The translations under genes and the position numbers were made by a program. Positions 35,809 through 44,268 of a stretch of 64,000 nucleotides of DNA are shown here, piece after piece. The notes beneath the pieces were generated by a model, which saw nothing but the letters and a program-made list of their open reading frames with translations, was not told the origin of the DNA and did no database searches. The stretch lies in contig JAEERW010000001.1 in NCBI GenBank assembly GCA_016286055.1, forward strand, positions 1-64,000, written 5' to 3'. This DNA is from Bacteroidales bacterium (GTDB lineage Bacteria > Bacteroidota > Bacteroidia > Bacteroidales > UBA3824). Each line of letters starts with the position of its first letter. Within the stretch, counting starts at the first letter, position 1.

Positions 35809-37122
35809 TTAAAAAAGGTAGTTCATCAGCACATAAAAACCTGATGTGCCGTCGTTTTTGCTCAACGCCTTGCCCCAATCGGCAGAGAGCACGAAATTGG
35901 AGTTCATCGCAATTTTGAGTCCTATGCCTACGCTTGTGTGGAGTGTCTCTTTATCGTTGGTGAAATAGAGGTCGTGTTCTGCGCTCGGTACCAACGATTT
36001 ATCTACATCGTGCAATTGCGTTACCATTCCCATATCGGTAAAAAGGTTTGTGCCGATAGAGAAATTCTGTCCCGCGAGCATAAAACTGTAAATAATTTGG
36101 CGTAACTCTATGTTAGCCATTACACTACCGTCGCCAACGATACGGTTTCTAACCACTCCGCGCATAGTTTTGCCGCCGCCTATGCCTTGCGATGTAGCCG
36201 CGCCGAGAACGCCTGTGTTCCAATGGGGTAGGAGGTAGAAGGGAATATCGCCCCAAATCTTGTGCTGCCATCCTAAGCGGTATGCTAAAACGGTGCGACG
36301 GTTGTGAAGGTTGAAATACTGACGGTGGTATACTGTGAAGCGTCCCCAATTGTTGTCGTCGGATGATAGGAACGAAGGAGCGGCTGCCAAAAGAACCTCT
36401 GTCCAAACTCCCTGAGTAGCAAAGGCTTCGTTGTCGCGAGTGTCGATGCCTCCGCCCAAACGCAGATATGTGTCCACGCCGCCGTCGGCTTCTTTTTCGC
36501 CAATGATGTTCCACTCCACATATTTGTCGTAAACTGTGGGAATATCAGGTACTTCGTGACGGAGTTTGTCTTTTTGAACCTTGCCTATGCGCATATCAAA
36601 AAGGGTGAATCCCGCCTGCCAAAACCATTTGCCGAACTGTTCGCTGCGGATGTTGAGCATAGCACGGCGCATATCGCGCTTGTGTGCGTAGAAAATGGTT
36701 GATAGATAATCGTCTGAATCTTCATCGGTTAGCGAGCGGCGGTAATAAGTTTCCGCGCCGTTGAATCCGCTGAAATCGCAAGCGATGTCGTTGAAACGGG
36801 TGAGGTCGGCTGTGGTGCGGAATCCCGGAATGAGTTTGTGGGTGTCGTAATATGCCCTAAGTAGCGACGTACCTGCCACATAGCGGCTACATTCGATGTA
36901 GAGCGAATGGTTGTAGCGGGGATATGTGCTACCGTCGCCGTACCAATAGAGGTTGGTGAGCACGCCGTACTCAAATCCGAGGTCGTTGTCGTAAGCAATG
37001 GCGGGCAATGCGCCGAATGTGAATCCCGTTTTGCGGAATGTGGTGTCGGTTTGCGCAGAGGCTACCGCTATGTTGATCAATAAGATAACTAATGTCAGTG
37101 CTTTTTTCTTAAATGCCATCAT
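35809..37122 (-). CDS. Omp85-like (BamA/TamA-type) outer-membrane barrel protein
   Basis: 437 residues: signal peptide (1-23) then a barrel of the surface antigen family. GGGKTMRGVVRNRIVGDG holds the conserved RG loop motif, and the protein ends in a barrel strand (GFYVLMNYLF, terminal phenylalanine). No POTRA domains, so it is not BamA itself; a small TamA/ShlB or patatin-free homologue is more likely. Function unknown. It is transcribed just ahead of the two-component pair, which might regulate or respond to envelope state. Confidence 0.8.
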   Translation of the reverse strand: MMAFKKKALTLVILLINIAVASAQTDTTFRKTGFTFGALPAIAYDNDLGFEYGVLTNLYWYGDGSTYPRYNHSLYIECSRYVAGTSLLRAYYDTHKLIPGFRTTADLTRFNDIACDFSGFNGAETYYRRSLTDEDSDDYLSTIFYAHKRDMRRAMLNIRSEQFGKWFWQAGFTLFDMRIGKVQKDKLRHEVPDIPTVYDKYVEWNIIGEKEADGGVDTYLRLGGGIDTRDNEAFATQGVWTEVLLAAAPSFLSSDDNNWGRFTVYHRQYFNLHNRRTVLAYRLGWQHKIWGDIPFYLLPHWNTGVLGAATSQGIGGGKTMRGVVRNRIVGDGSVMANIELRQIIYSFMLAGQNFSIGTNLFTDMGMVTQLHDVDKSLVPSAEHDLYFTNDKETLHTSVGIGLKIAMNSNFVLSADWGKALSKNDGTSGFYVLMNYLF

Positions 37123-37203
37123 TATTCAAAATCTTTGGTTATTACAACGCGCAAAATTAACTATTCAATTGTAGTTTAGGGTTTATTTAATCTTATTATT
37201 GGA

Positions 37204-38187
37204 CTAATTCTGCGATACTGCATTTTTTTCGATTTCCACCTCTTCTCTCGGGGCAAAATGCTTGGGCTCAGTGCCGTAACCAATTCTGATAACTACTGAG
37301 GGATAGTTAGTTAGACTAAGTTCTTCGCGGAGTTTTAATGATAACGGCTCCACTTCGCACGGTTGGTTAGAAAAACTATAAGCAAGGTTTAACTCGGTGA
37401 TTTTCAGTAATACTCGTTCTAATGTTTTGCCCACTGCGATGTAATCTGCCTCTGATTTTGCAGCGGTTGAGAATAGACAGAATGCTGATGCTGAATTATT
37501 TACGCCATTGTCGGTTTTGTTTTGAGCCTTAGGCGATAGAAACATTCTTACCATCTTTTTACCAACGAATTTTGGAGTTGCCGGAAATCCCAATACATTG
37601 TAACACAGTCCGTTTTGATTCTCTTTTATATCCTTTTTGTTGAATCTCATCCACTCCACGAGTTCGTTTTTAAAGGCTGTGTCGCTCATCTGAATATCGT
37701 TGCCGAGATAGATTTTTTCTTTGATTAATTTGGCTTCGTTGGTTTCACCGTCGAAAATTGCAAAATCTGTATTTTGTTCTTTTTCAACTGATTGTAGTAT
37801 AGAAATTAAATCTGACGGAATTTTTTTACCTGTAAATTCTCCCCTGTGAGTGTGACGTTTTTTTATTTGGTCAAAAAGCGGGTCGGGGGTTACTGTTTCT
37901 GATTGGCGGAATGTTACTACAATTTTGCCATCAATGTATTCATAATCAGATTCGTAGCCGTATTGAGTGGCGGCAATCTGCATATTTTCTACTGCACAGC
38001 CGAGACTTATAAAAAGTTCGCGGTTTTCGCCGTCTACCACTTTGAGAGTCTTGCTCATATCGGGCATTACAATTATCTGATTTTCTGTGGTTTGAAATTT
38101 CCACGGCTGCGAATTATGTCCCGAAGGAGCGCAAATTGCAAACGAAATTAATATTTTGGCTAATTCTATAAATGTCAATGTGTTCAT
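37204..38187 (-). CDS. Acg-like nitroreductase-family flavoprotein
   Basis: 327 residues. The N-terminal APSGHNSQPWKF is the FMN-binding signature of the nitroreductase/Acg fold; the core repeats twice in one chain, as in Acg and its relatives. RHTHRGEFTGKKI and SFSNQPCEVEPLS are further family-like segments. Substrate unknown; many such proteins act in detoxification or flavin storage. The TetR-type gene ends 5 bases upstream in the same operon and is the likely regulator. Confidence 0.83.
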   Translation of the reverse strand: MNTLTFIELAKILISFAICAPSGHNSQPWKFQTTENQIIVMPDMSKTLKVVDGENRELFISLGCAVENMQIAATQYGYESDYEYIDGKIVVTFRQSETVTPDPLFDQIKKRHTHRGEFTGKKIPSDLISILQSVEKEQNTDFAIFDGETNEAKLIKEKIYLGNDIQMSDTAFKNELVEWMRFNKKDIKENQNGLCYNVLGFPATPKFVGKKMVRMFLSPKAQNKTDNGVNNSASAFCLFSTAAKSEADYIAVGKTLERVLLKITELNLAYSFSNQPCEVEPLSLKLREELSLTNYPSVVIRIGYGTEPKHFAPREEVEIEKNAVSQN

Positions 38188-38192
38188 AATTA

Positions 38193-38777
38193 TTACGCGA
38201 ATATTTTGTTAAACATAAAGTCGATTCCTTCTTTTAAAGTGTTCCATCCCGAATCCTCGTTGATGAGTAGCGAATTGTATACGTCGCAGTTTTCGCTGAG
38301 CATATAAAGGTATGAAACCGAGCCTGTTATGAGCGAAGAGATTGCCGCTACAAGTTTTTTGTCCTGTCCCGACATTTCGCTCACTGCCTCAATTATTTGC
38401 AAACCGATTTCCTCGCGCTGTTTGCGGATGTTTTCGATTACAGGATTGTTGGTGGTGAGTTCCCAACGGTAAAGTTTCCTGAGTATGGGAGATGATTTTA
38501 ACATATTGATATACTGATGAAAAATCTCTTTGGCGAAATCCTTTACACCGTTTTCGGGGATGACTGTGAAATCGTTGACAAGCCAAAAGTCTTTTTGCTC
38601 GATGTATTTTGCTAATAGATTGTCTATTGAGCCAAAATACCTGTAAATCAATACTTTGTTAACGCCAGACACTGCTGTTACGGCGTTTACTCCCACAGCC
38701 TCGAAACCATCTTTTTCGATGATTTGCTCCACGGCTGCGAGAATTTTCTGTTCTGTAAGTTCTCTGTTTTTAACCAT
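38193..38777 (-). CDS. TetR/AcrR-family transcriptional regulator
   Basis: 194 residues. Helix-turn-helix in the first 50 (TEQKILAAVEQIIEKDGF, then GVNKVLIYRYFGSIDNLLAKY), then a helical ligand domain of unknown specificity. It probably represses its own operon, because a palindrome encloses its -7 element, and the flavoprotein gene 5 bases downstream is the obvious target. Confidence 0.93.
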   Translation of the reverse strand: MVKNRELTEQKILAAVEQIIEKDGFEAVGVNAVTAVSGVNKVLIYRYFGSIDNLLAKYIEQKDFWLVNDFTVIPENGVKDFAKEIFHQYINMLKSSPILRKLYRWELTTNNPVIENIRKQREEIGLQIIEAVSEMSGQDKKLVAAISSLITGSVSYLYMLSENCDVYNSLLINEDSGWNTLKEGIDFMFNKIFA

Positions 38778-38807
38778 TTTTTTTACGATAAAATTTATGT
38801 TACTTTG

Positions 38808-38844
38808 TGGTTACAAAAGTATGTAACCAAAAGGTAACAACCAA
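38808..38844 (-). promoter_or_regulatory. Promoter and operator of the TetR operon
   Basis: On the minus strand the -7 element TACTTTTG (38821-38814) and TTG (38844-38842) are 20 bp apart. TGGTTAC (38808-38814) and GTAACCA (38823-38829) form a 7-bp inverted repeat whose 8-nt spacer overlaps the -7 element. Additional GTTAC and GGTAAC half-sites lie at 38799-38803 and 38833-38838. This layout predicts autorepression. Confidence 0.75.
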
Positions 38845-38908
38845 ATTTTTTCGCAAAAATTTTTCTATTTTTTTTAATGATTAAATAAATAGATTGATTA
38901 TTAATAAA

Positions 38909-40936
38909 TTACACCTCTAAACCAACAACAATAATATCGTCGGTTTGTTTGTAGTGTCCGCGCCATTCGTCGAAACGTTGCTCTATTATTTGGCGTTGTT
39001 CTGCCATAGGCAGGTTGTGGATGTCGGAGAGTATGCGGCGATAGCCTGATGTTTTGAGCACGTGGTTTTTAGGTCCGCCAAACTGTGATTGATAGCCGTC
39101 GCTTGCAAGGTAGATTTTGTCGCCTTTCATTAGTTGAAAATCTTTCGATTCAAACTGTTTTTCGTTGACATACAGTCCGATAGGATTTCTAACAGGCTTT
39201 ATGATTATTTGTTCGTCGCCACGGAAAAGTATAAAAGGAATGTTGGCTCCGGCATATTGCAGAGCGTTTGTTTTTTTGTCGATTATCAGCAGTGCGGCAT
39301 CCATCCCGTCGCGCATATTTGAGTTAACTGCCTTGTTGAGAGTATGTTTGATGGTATCGCGCATACCGTTAAGTACATCGTCGGCTTTGCGGAGGCCTTC
39401 GCGACCCACAATTTCGTTGAGAGCCGAAAATCCGAGCATACTCATAAACGCTCCCGGAACGCCGTGTCCTGTGCAGTCGGCTACCATAAATATAAAGTAG
39501 TCAGCATCTTTGAATGCCCAATAAAAGTCGCCACTTACCACATTGCGCGGACGGTAGAATACAAAACTATCGGCAAAAAACTCATTTAAATCGTTGTTTT
39601 GCGGCAGCATCGAAAACTGGATATGCTGCGCGTAAAGTATTGAGTCGTTGATTTCTCTACGCTGTTCTTCAAGCAGTTTGTTCTTTTCTGCAAGAGTGTT
39701 TCGCTGTGTAGATATTTCGAGGTTCTGCGCCTCAATTTCGTTTTTCTGACTTGTGAGAATCTTGTTTGTAATGCGTTTCTGACGGTTTTTTAATGCAAAA
39801 AATACTGCTCCGCCTAATGCCATTACTATAATGAGCACAAGAATCAACCTATGTGCCGAGTCGAGTTCCTGCTCTTTGTGGAGCATTGCAATTTCGTTCT
39901 CTTTTTTTACTTTATCTATCTGGTATTCAATATTTTCCATACCGTATGTCTTGCGAGCGTTCCAAAACGTATCGGCGTATGCCATCACCACAGTGTAGTT
40001 ATCAATAGCCTTTTGCAGGTCGCCGCGTTTCACATACACGTCGCCAAGGTATTTGTGGGCGTTTTTTATACGGAAATCGATGCCGCGCATTTGCGACACT
40101 TCGAGACATTTTTCGGCGTAATAGAGCGCGCTGTCGTTTTTGTTGGTATTTATGTAAGCCTCGGCAATTCGTCCGTAAAGGTCGCTCAAAAGGTCGTAAT
40201 CTTTGATGTCGTAATTTCCCGAAATTGCTGGTATATAAAATTGTAATGCTTCGGCAAATTTATTGTCGGCGGATAGAGCATCGCCAAGGTATTTTTTAAC
40301 GGTGGCTATCTTGTCCCATTCGTCATCTGTTTTTTCTCTGATTACGAGACAGTTTTGCAAATATTCAAACGCCTTTTGATTTTGGTTAAGCGAAAGGTTT
40401 ATACGTCCAAGGTTGAGGTACGAGTAGGCAAGAATTGAAGAATCTTTGATTTCGAGACCAATTTCAAGGGCTTTGAGCAATTGTTCCTGAGCGTTGTCCC
40501 ACTCGTCGTGATAAAGGTAGATGTTGCCGATGTTGATGTGTCCGTAGGCAATTTGGTCTTTAACATTGTATTGCTGAGCAAGTTCGAGTCCTTTGGTGTA
40601 ATTTTCTACTGCCTCTTGATAATTGCCGATGTTGCGATGACAAACGCCTATGTTGCTGAGTGCTCGCATTTCCATCTTTAAGTCGTTGCACTTTTGGGCG
40701 TAAGAGTATGACTTTTCGCCAAATTCGAGGGCTTTTTGCGGGTCGTAGTTGCGAAGTTTCCAACAAATTTCGCCGTAAAGTTTGGCTTTGAGCGTGTCGG
40801 GTGCGTTGTCGGCAATTTTCGTAAGAGAATCTATTTCGGGAAGGTTGGATTGCGAAATTGCGGCAAAAGGCATTACGGCAAGCACAACAGCGGTTGCTGC
40901 GCACGCCAACGCCTTAATTATCAATTTATTCGCCAT
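38909..40936 (-). CDS. TPR and SpoIIE-type (PP2C) serine phosphatase, membrane anchored
   Basis: 675 residues. Signal peptide (1-28), then about seven TPR repeats (about 50-330, including NIGNYQEAVENYTKGLELAQ). A membrane helix (about 365-382), a coiled coil (about 390-430) and a C-terminal SpoIIE phosphatase domain follow. The phosphatase metal aspartates are in VSGDFYWAF, VADCTGHGVPGA, ASDGYQSQF and QTDDIIV. The TPR part faces the periplasm and the phosphatase the cytoplasm. It is the likely input to an anti-sigma-antagonist or SiaC-type partner switch; a SiaC-like protein is encoded at 61683. Its promoter is at 40974-41003. Confidence 0.9.
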   Translation of the reverse strand: MANKLIIKALACAATAVVLAVMPFAAISQSNLPEIDSLTKIADNAPDTLKAKLYGEICWKLRNYDPQKALEFGEKSYSYAQKCNDLKMEMRALSNIGVCHRNIGNYQEAVENYTKGLELAQQYNVKDQIAYGHINIGNIYLYHDEWDNAQEQLLKALEIGLEIKDSSILAYSYLNLGRINLSLNQNQKAFEYLQNCLVIREKTDDEWDKIATVKKYLGDALSADNKFAEALQFYIPAISGNYDIKDYDLLSDLYGRIAEAYINTNKNDSALYYAEKCLEVSQMRGIDFRIKNAHKYLGDVYVKRGDLQKAIDNYTVVMAYADTFWNARKTYGMENIEYQIDKVKKENEIAMLHKEQELDSAHRLILVLIIVMALGGAVFFALKNRQKRITNKILTSQKNEIEAQNLEISTQRNTLAEKNKLLEEQRREINDSILYAQHIQFSMLPQNNDLNEFFADSFVFYRPRNVVSGDFYWAFKDADYFIFMVADCTGHGVPGAFMSMLGFSALNEIVGREGLRKADDVLNGMRDTIKHTLNKAVNSNMRDGMDAALLIIDKKTNALQYAGANIPFILFRGDEQIIIKPVRNPIGLYVNEKQFESKDFQLMKGDKIYLASDGYQSQFGGPKNHVLKTSGYRRILSDIHNLPMAEQRQIIEQRFDEWRGHYKQTDDIIVVGLEV

Positions 40937-40973
40937 AGGTTATAATCTCGTTAAAAGTATCAGTTATCTGCAA

Positions 40974-41003
40974 CAAAGATAATGCCTTTTTTGCTAATGT
41001 CAA
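40974..41003 (-). promoter_or_regulatory. Promoter of the TPR-SpoIIE gene
   Basis: Plus-strand CAAAGATA (40974-40981) and CAA (41001-41003), 19 bp apart, read TATCTTTG and TTG on the minus strand. Confidence 0.68.
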
Positions 41004-41008
41004 ATTTT

Positions 41009-42040
41009 TTATTGAGGCATACCGTATTTTGCTTTTATAACTTTGAGAGCCAATTGGTTAACCTGCTTGTTAAACGATTTCTGTTCGTTTTTGTCGAGAT
41101 TGTAAAAATCTGTGGCGTTCTCTTTGAGAAAATCGTCGATAATATCCTTGCAATACATTCCGAGCAGTTTGCCGAGGTCTTTGGGTATGTGCACCTCGCC
41201 GATATGGCTTATAACGTTGTCTAAACGGTTTTCGGTAACAAAAAGGTCGGCTTTGTCGATTAGTTTGTGAAAATTGTCGGTAAACACCACCGGCGGTTTT
41301 TGGTCTTTGGGACGGCGTTTTTCTGATTTCTTTTCGGCAAACTTTGCGTTTTTGTTCTTGATCATCACGCGGATACCACCCGGAATGTAGGTGGGCACTT
41401 CGGGACGAATCACCACGCCTTCGCAGATGTTGCCCTCGATTTTTGGATAGCCAAACTCCTTATATATAGTGCTTTCAAAATCGTTGGGATATTTGAGGCA
41501 CTCGTCCAAAGTGCCGCGGAAAAGGGTGCGGGCATAATAAAATCCGCCTTGCTCAAAATATGCGTTGCATTTTTCTACGCCGAGGTATTGGTGAATATCG
41601 TTTTTTTCGGACACAAGGAAAATGTCGAACCCATAAAATTCGTGCATTGGGCAGTAGCAAACGCCTTTTTGAATAGCCGAGAGACGTGTATCTTTTTTAA
41701 CTTCTTTGTGCGGGTAGTATCCGCCAAAAAATTCGCCAAAGATAATTATGTAGTCAATTTCGGGGTAATCTTTCTTAATCAATTGGTATAAGTTCTTGGC
41801 TCTATCTGCGTAACGGTCAAGTAATTCTTCATAATCAAAAAACTTTTCGTTATCGCCGATAAGCGCGGTACGTTTTGCAAATTTTATAGTCTTGCCGTCG
41901 GTGATAAAACTTGTGTTAGAGCCGTGAACCTTCTCTTGCACCACATAAATCAATTTCGGGTCGGTATACTGCCTAACCTTGTCGATATACTCATTATCGA
42001 AAGAGTTTTCGATAGAACTATACTTCTTAAAATCTAACAT
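41009..42040 (-). CDS. T4 Rnl2-type RNA ligase
   Basis: 343 residues. Nucleotidyltransferase motifs of the Rnl2 branch: motif I EKVHGSN with the AMP-accepting lysine K37, motif III FGEFFGG (E103), motif IV EGVVIRP (E207), motif V VMIKNKNAKF (K228/K230). The C-terminal 90 residues (from FTDNFHKLIDK) look like the all-helical Rnl2 tail. The enzyme would seal 3'-OH/5'-phosphate breaks in duplex RNA using ATP. No polynucleotide kinase or phosphatase is encoded next to it. It is divergent from a region with a 244-nt imperfect palindrome. Rnl2 proteins are known from phages and some bacteria; here nothing else looks like phage. Confidence 0.88.
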   Translation of the reverse strand: MLDFKKYSSIENSFDNEYIDKVRQYTDPKLIYVVQEKVHGSNTSFITDGKTIKFAKRTALIGDNEKFFDYEELLDRYADRAKNLYQLIKKDYPEIDYIIIFGEFFGGYYPHKEVKKDTRLSAIQKGVCYCPMHEFYGFDIFLVSEKNDIHQYLGVEKCNAYFEQGGFYYARTLFRGTLDECLKYPNDFESTIYKEFGYPKIEGNICEGVVIRPEVPTYIPGGIRVMIKNKNAKFAEKKSEKRRPKDQKPPVVFTDNFHKLIDKADLFVTENRLDNVISHIGEVHIPKDLGKLLGMYCKDIIDDFLKENATDFYNLDKNEQKSFNKQVNQLALKVIKAKYGMPQ

Positions 42041-42068
42041 TTTTTTGCCTCCGTATTTAATATTTTGC

Positions 42069-42099
42069 CAAAGTTACGAAGGAATTATAAGAAAAGCAA
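42069..42099 (-). promoter_or_regulatory. Promoter of the RNA ligase gene
   Basis: Plus-strand CAAAGTTA (42069-42076) and CAA (42097-42099), exactly 20 bp apart, read TAACTTTG and TTG on the minus strand. Confidence 0.72.
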
Positions 42100-42124
42100 A
42101 TTTTTTTGTTTAAGATTATTTTTT

Positions 42125-42132
42125 TATCTTTG
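42125..42132 (+). promoter_or_regulatory. -7 element upstream of the long palindrome
   Basis: TATCTTTG at 42125-42132, about 45 bases before the palindrome. A TTG at 42106-42108 gives only 16 bp spacing. If used, the palindrome would be the leader of the HTH transcript or a separate RNA. Confidence 0.5.
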
Positions 42133-42176
42133 TATCGCTGACTTTACCGAAGCCTTTGGGCGGGCGGGGCAGCGGA

Positions 42177-42420
42177 CATATAAAATAAGGCGTTACTTTA
42201 CGCTTTGTTCTTGACTAATTGGAATTTGGTCGTTTCATTAAAGTTGTCAAAAGCAAAGCAACGGTGATACCTACGGTTTATGTATTTAATGCATAACGTG
42301 TTTATGCATATACATATACGTGGGCTTTCGGCGTTGCTCGTTTCTGACAACTGGGCACGACCAAAGCCTCAATTAGTGGAACGGGCAATAAAGTGAGTTC
42401 CCACGTTTTTGTTTTATATG
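42177..42420. repeat. 244-nt imperfect palindrome, possible structured RNA
   Basis: Paired blocks in order, outside to inside: CATATAAAA 42177-42185 with 42412-42420; ACTTTA 42195-42200 with 42389-42394; GTTC 42207-42210 with 42379-42382; ACTAATTG 42214-42221 with 42370-42377; TTTGGTCGT 42225-42233 with 42357-42365; AGTTGTCA 42242-42249 with 42345-42352; GCAACG 42258-42263 with 42332-42337; CTACG 42271-42275 with CGTGG 42319-42323 (one wobble); ATGTAT 42280-42285 with 42310-42315; GCATAA 42291-42296 with 42302-42307. The apical loop is CGTGT. There are no large gaps and no coding frame. It is the main content of the 438-base gene-free stretch 42041-42478. Confidence 0.8.
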
Positions 42421-42478
42421 GTGTTATTGAATAATGGTTTTCTGTTTTGGGAATTGACAGAGCAAATGGGCAGAAACG

Positions 42479-42706
42479 ATGTCGATACACATAGGAGAAC
42501 GCATAAAAGCCGAGTTGGAACGGCAAGGACGGTCGAAAGTATGGCTTGCAAAAACCATCAACCGTTCCGAATCCACTTGTTATAACATCTTCAACAGCGA
42601 CACCATCAATACCGAACTCCTTATGTCTATCAGCAAAGCCCTCAACTACAACTTTTTCAAAATCTACTCCGACGAATTAGACCGCCAATCCTCCAAAATA
42701 TTGTAG
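42479..42706 (+). CDS. Small helix-turn-helix DNA-binding protein
   Basis: 75 residues. HTH of the XRE/Cro type with AELERQGRSKVWLAKTINRS then ESTCYNIFNSDTI as recognition helix. The remainder is a short helix (LLMSISKALNYNFFKIY), so it is little more than the DNA-binding unit. It lies 58 bases after the long palindrome and may bind or regulate that region. A weak hairpin (42719-42734) follows. No Shine-Dalgarno sequence is seen. Confidence 0.75.
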   Translation: MSIHIGERIKAELERQGRSKVWLAKTINRSESTCYNIFNSDTINTELLMSISKALNYNFFKIYSDELDRQSSKIL

Positions 42707-42761
42707 GATTTCATACAGTTTTTCCGAGGAAAAATCCACCACCCCCTACACCCACATTCCG

Positions 42762-42769
42762 TAAATTTG
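42762..42769 (+). promoter_or_regulatory. -7 element of the unknown-gene block
   Basis: TAAATTTG at 42762-42769, 72 bases before the ATG at 42842; no clear -33. Confidence 0.4.
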
Positions 42770-42841
42770 TAAGAAACGAAACGGAAAAAATCGAGCCGCC
42801 GATGAAAAGGGTGTAGAGTAAATTGTACACATTAATATAAT

Positions 42842-43063
42842 ATGGCAAAAAGATTTCATATAAGGATTAATCGCACCTGCAATAAAAACGGAGTTCAATT
42901 GGGTGACGATATGTTTGTGGAAATGCAGTCAGAAAACTATCCGCTATCCACACAGCAAAGCCGCGACCAAATTCGAGAACTGTTTTTAATCAAATACAGT
43001 GTTGATTTACAAAAAGCCAACGCCTTGGGCGGTGGATTGTTAGAAGTAAAAAGAATTAATTAA
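42842..43063 (+). CDS. Small hypothetical protein (DUF6140-like)
   Basis: 73 residues with the pattern F-x-I-x-I-N-x-x-x-x-K-N-G-V-Q-L-x-x-x-M-x-V and a conserved-looking end (LIKYSVDLQKANALGGGLLEV). This resembles a small family common in accessory regions of Bacteroides genomes (I recall it as DUF6140); function unknown. It lies 19 bases before the next gene, so the two are one transcript. Confidence 0.6.
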   Translation: MAKRFHIRINRTCNKNGVQLGDDMFVEMQSENYPLSTQQSRDQIRELFLIKYSVDLQKANALGGGLLEVKRIN

Positions 43064-43082
43064 CTAATTAAGTATAAAGAAA

Positions 43083-44243
43083 ATGGTTAAATTTCTGATA
43101 ATATGTATAGTTTTATTTGGTGCCTTTTTCCTCATTCGCTATATAATCAGAGATATGCAAGCGAAAAAGGCGAATGAACTAAAATTAAAACTTTTGGAAG
43201 AAGGAAAAATGTATTATAGTGTCGTAACAAAACGCGGTTATGATGCAATGCTTGACCCATTTCCGAATATAACTTACAATGTCAAAGATATTGATTTATT
43301 TAGATATTATAGGTGTTACGAAGATATTAGATATAAATGGATGCTTCCTCAACTATACTACGATTTCTTAACCCAAGAATATGATATGACAACTGATAAG
43401 TATTTAAAAGATTGCGTTAAAAGGGTTTCCAAATATCAGTCAGGGGCATTCAGAGAATATGATTTGAATAAATTCATTAGTGGAATTAAAAAAAATATAC
43501 TCCCTATATTACAAGACCTCTTTGGAAAAAGGATTGATGCTATTGACCCTCAACGGGCTTATCTATATACAGTAAATAAATATACCCCCGATAGTGATAT
43601 TGAAGAATTGGAATTGAAAATATTTATTACGCACAATGAAGAGGGGGTTAAACAAGGCGAAAAAAGTCTGTATGCAAATGATGATATGAACCGCATTAAG
43701 CAACTTATGGATTCTATTCCACCCAAAATAGAGAACTTAGATGCGTTTAATAATCAATTGCAGAAAGTTATTGAAGAATATGAACAAAAGGCCGTAAAGT
43801 CTATTGATGTATCGTATGGAAGTGTGCTACAAAATACAAACATCAATAGTAGTATGTACTACAAATCATTTAACACAATTTCGGCAAAGTATTCCTCAAA
43901 AATTACTCCCGCTGTGGCAATGGCTTGTGATGCCGCGGTTAAAAAGGTTTCTGATTTGATAAAGCAAAAAAAGGAAATAATCAGTCGTAATAATGCGGAC
44001 ATAGATAAATTTAACCAAGTTATCCAAAAACTTCAACAGCAATACGACGATGAGTTTGCTCTTCAAAAACTAAAAGAACTGAATCGAGATGTAAACTCTC
44101 AGATGAATAATACTGATGATATTGCACACAAAGAAGAAAATAATATCAAGATAAACAATATTTTAGATGATATTGCGCAGTTGGATAACGAAGTTAACGA
44201 ACGCCGTAATATCGAAATATCACAAGGCCTAATAGAAATATAG
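43083..44243 (+). CDS. Membrane-anchored coiled-coil protein, unknown function
   Basis: 386 residues. One N-terminal membrane helix (about 3-22, FLIICIVLFGAFFLIRYII) then a cytoplasmic or periplasmic body. From about 275 to the end it is predicted coiled coil (SDLIKQKKEIISRNNADI, then repeated heptads). I recognise no family. AT-rich codons like those of its neighbours and unlike the core genes. It is followed at 25 bases by the next gene. Confidence 0.6.
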   Translation: MVKFLIICIVLFGAFFLIRYIIRDMQAKKANELKLKLLEEGKMYYSVVTKRGYDAMLDPFPNITYNVKDIDLFRYYRCYEDIRYKWMLPQLYYDFLTQEYDMTTDKYLKDCVKRVSKYQSGAFREYDLNKFISGIKKNILPILQDLFGKRIDAIDPQRAYLYTVNKYTPDSDIEELELKIFITHNEEGVKQGEKSLYANDDMNRIKQLMDSIPPKIENLDAFNNQLQKVIEEYEQKAVKSIDVSYGSVLQNTNINSSMYYKSFNTISAKYSSKITPAVAMACDAAVKKVSDLIKQKKEIISRNNADIDKFNQVIQKLQQQYDDEFALQKLKELNRDVNSQMNNTDDIAHKEENNIKINNILDDIAQLDNEVNERRNIEISQGLIEI

Positions 44244-44268
44244 TGTTAATTATTAAATAGATACGATT

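Noticed and set aside
42177-42420. Integron attC site
   Set aside because: The conserved R'' and R' core boxes (RYYYAAC and GTTRRRY) are not present at the ends, and no integrase is in the window.
42177-42420. Retron msr/msd region
   Set aside because: No reverse transcriptase gene is near and the HTH protein is only 75 residues.
42719-42734. Terminator after the HTH gene
   Set aside because: The stem TTTTTCC/GGAAAAA is short, mostly A-T and lacks a T run, so it is too weak to annotate.
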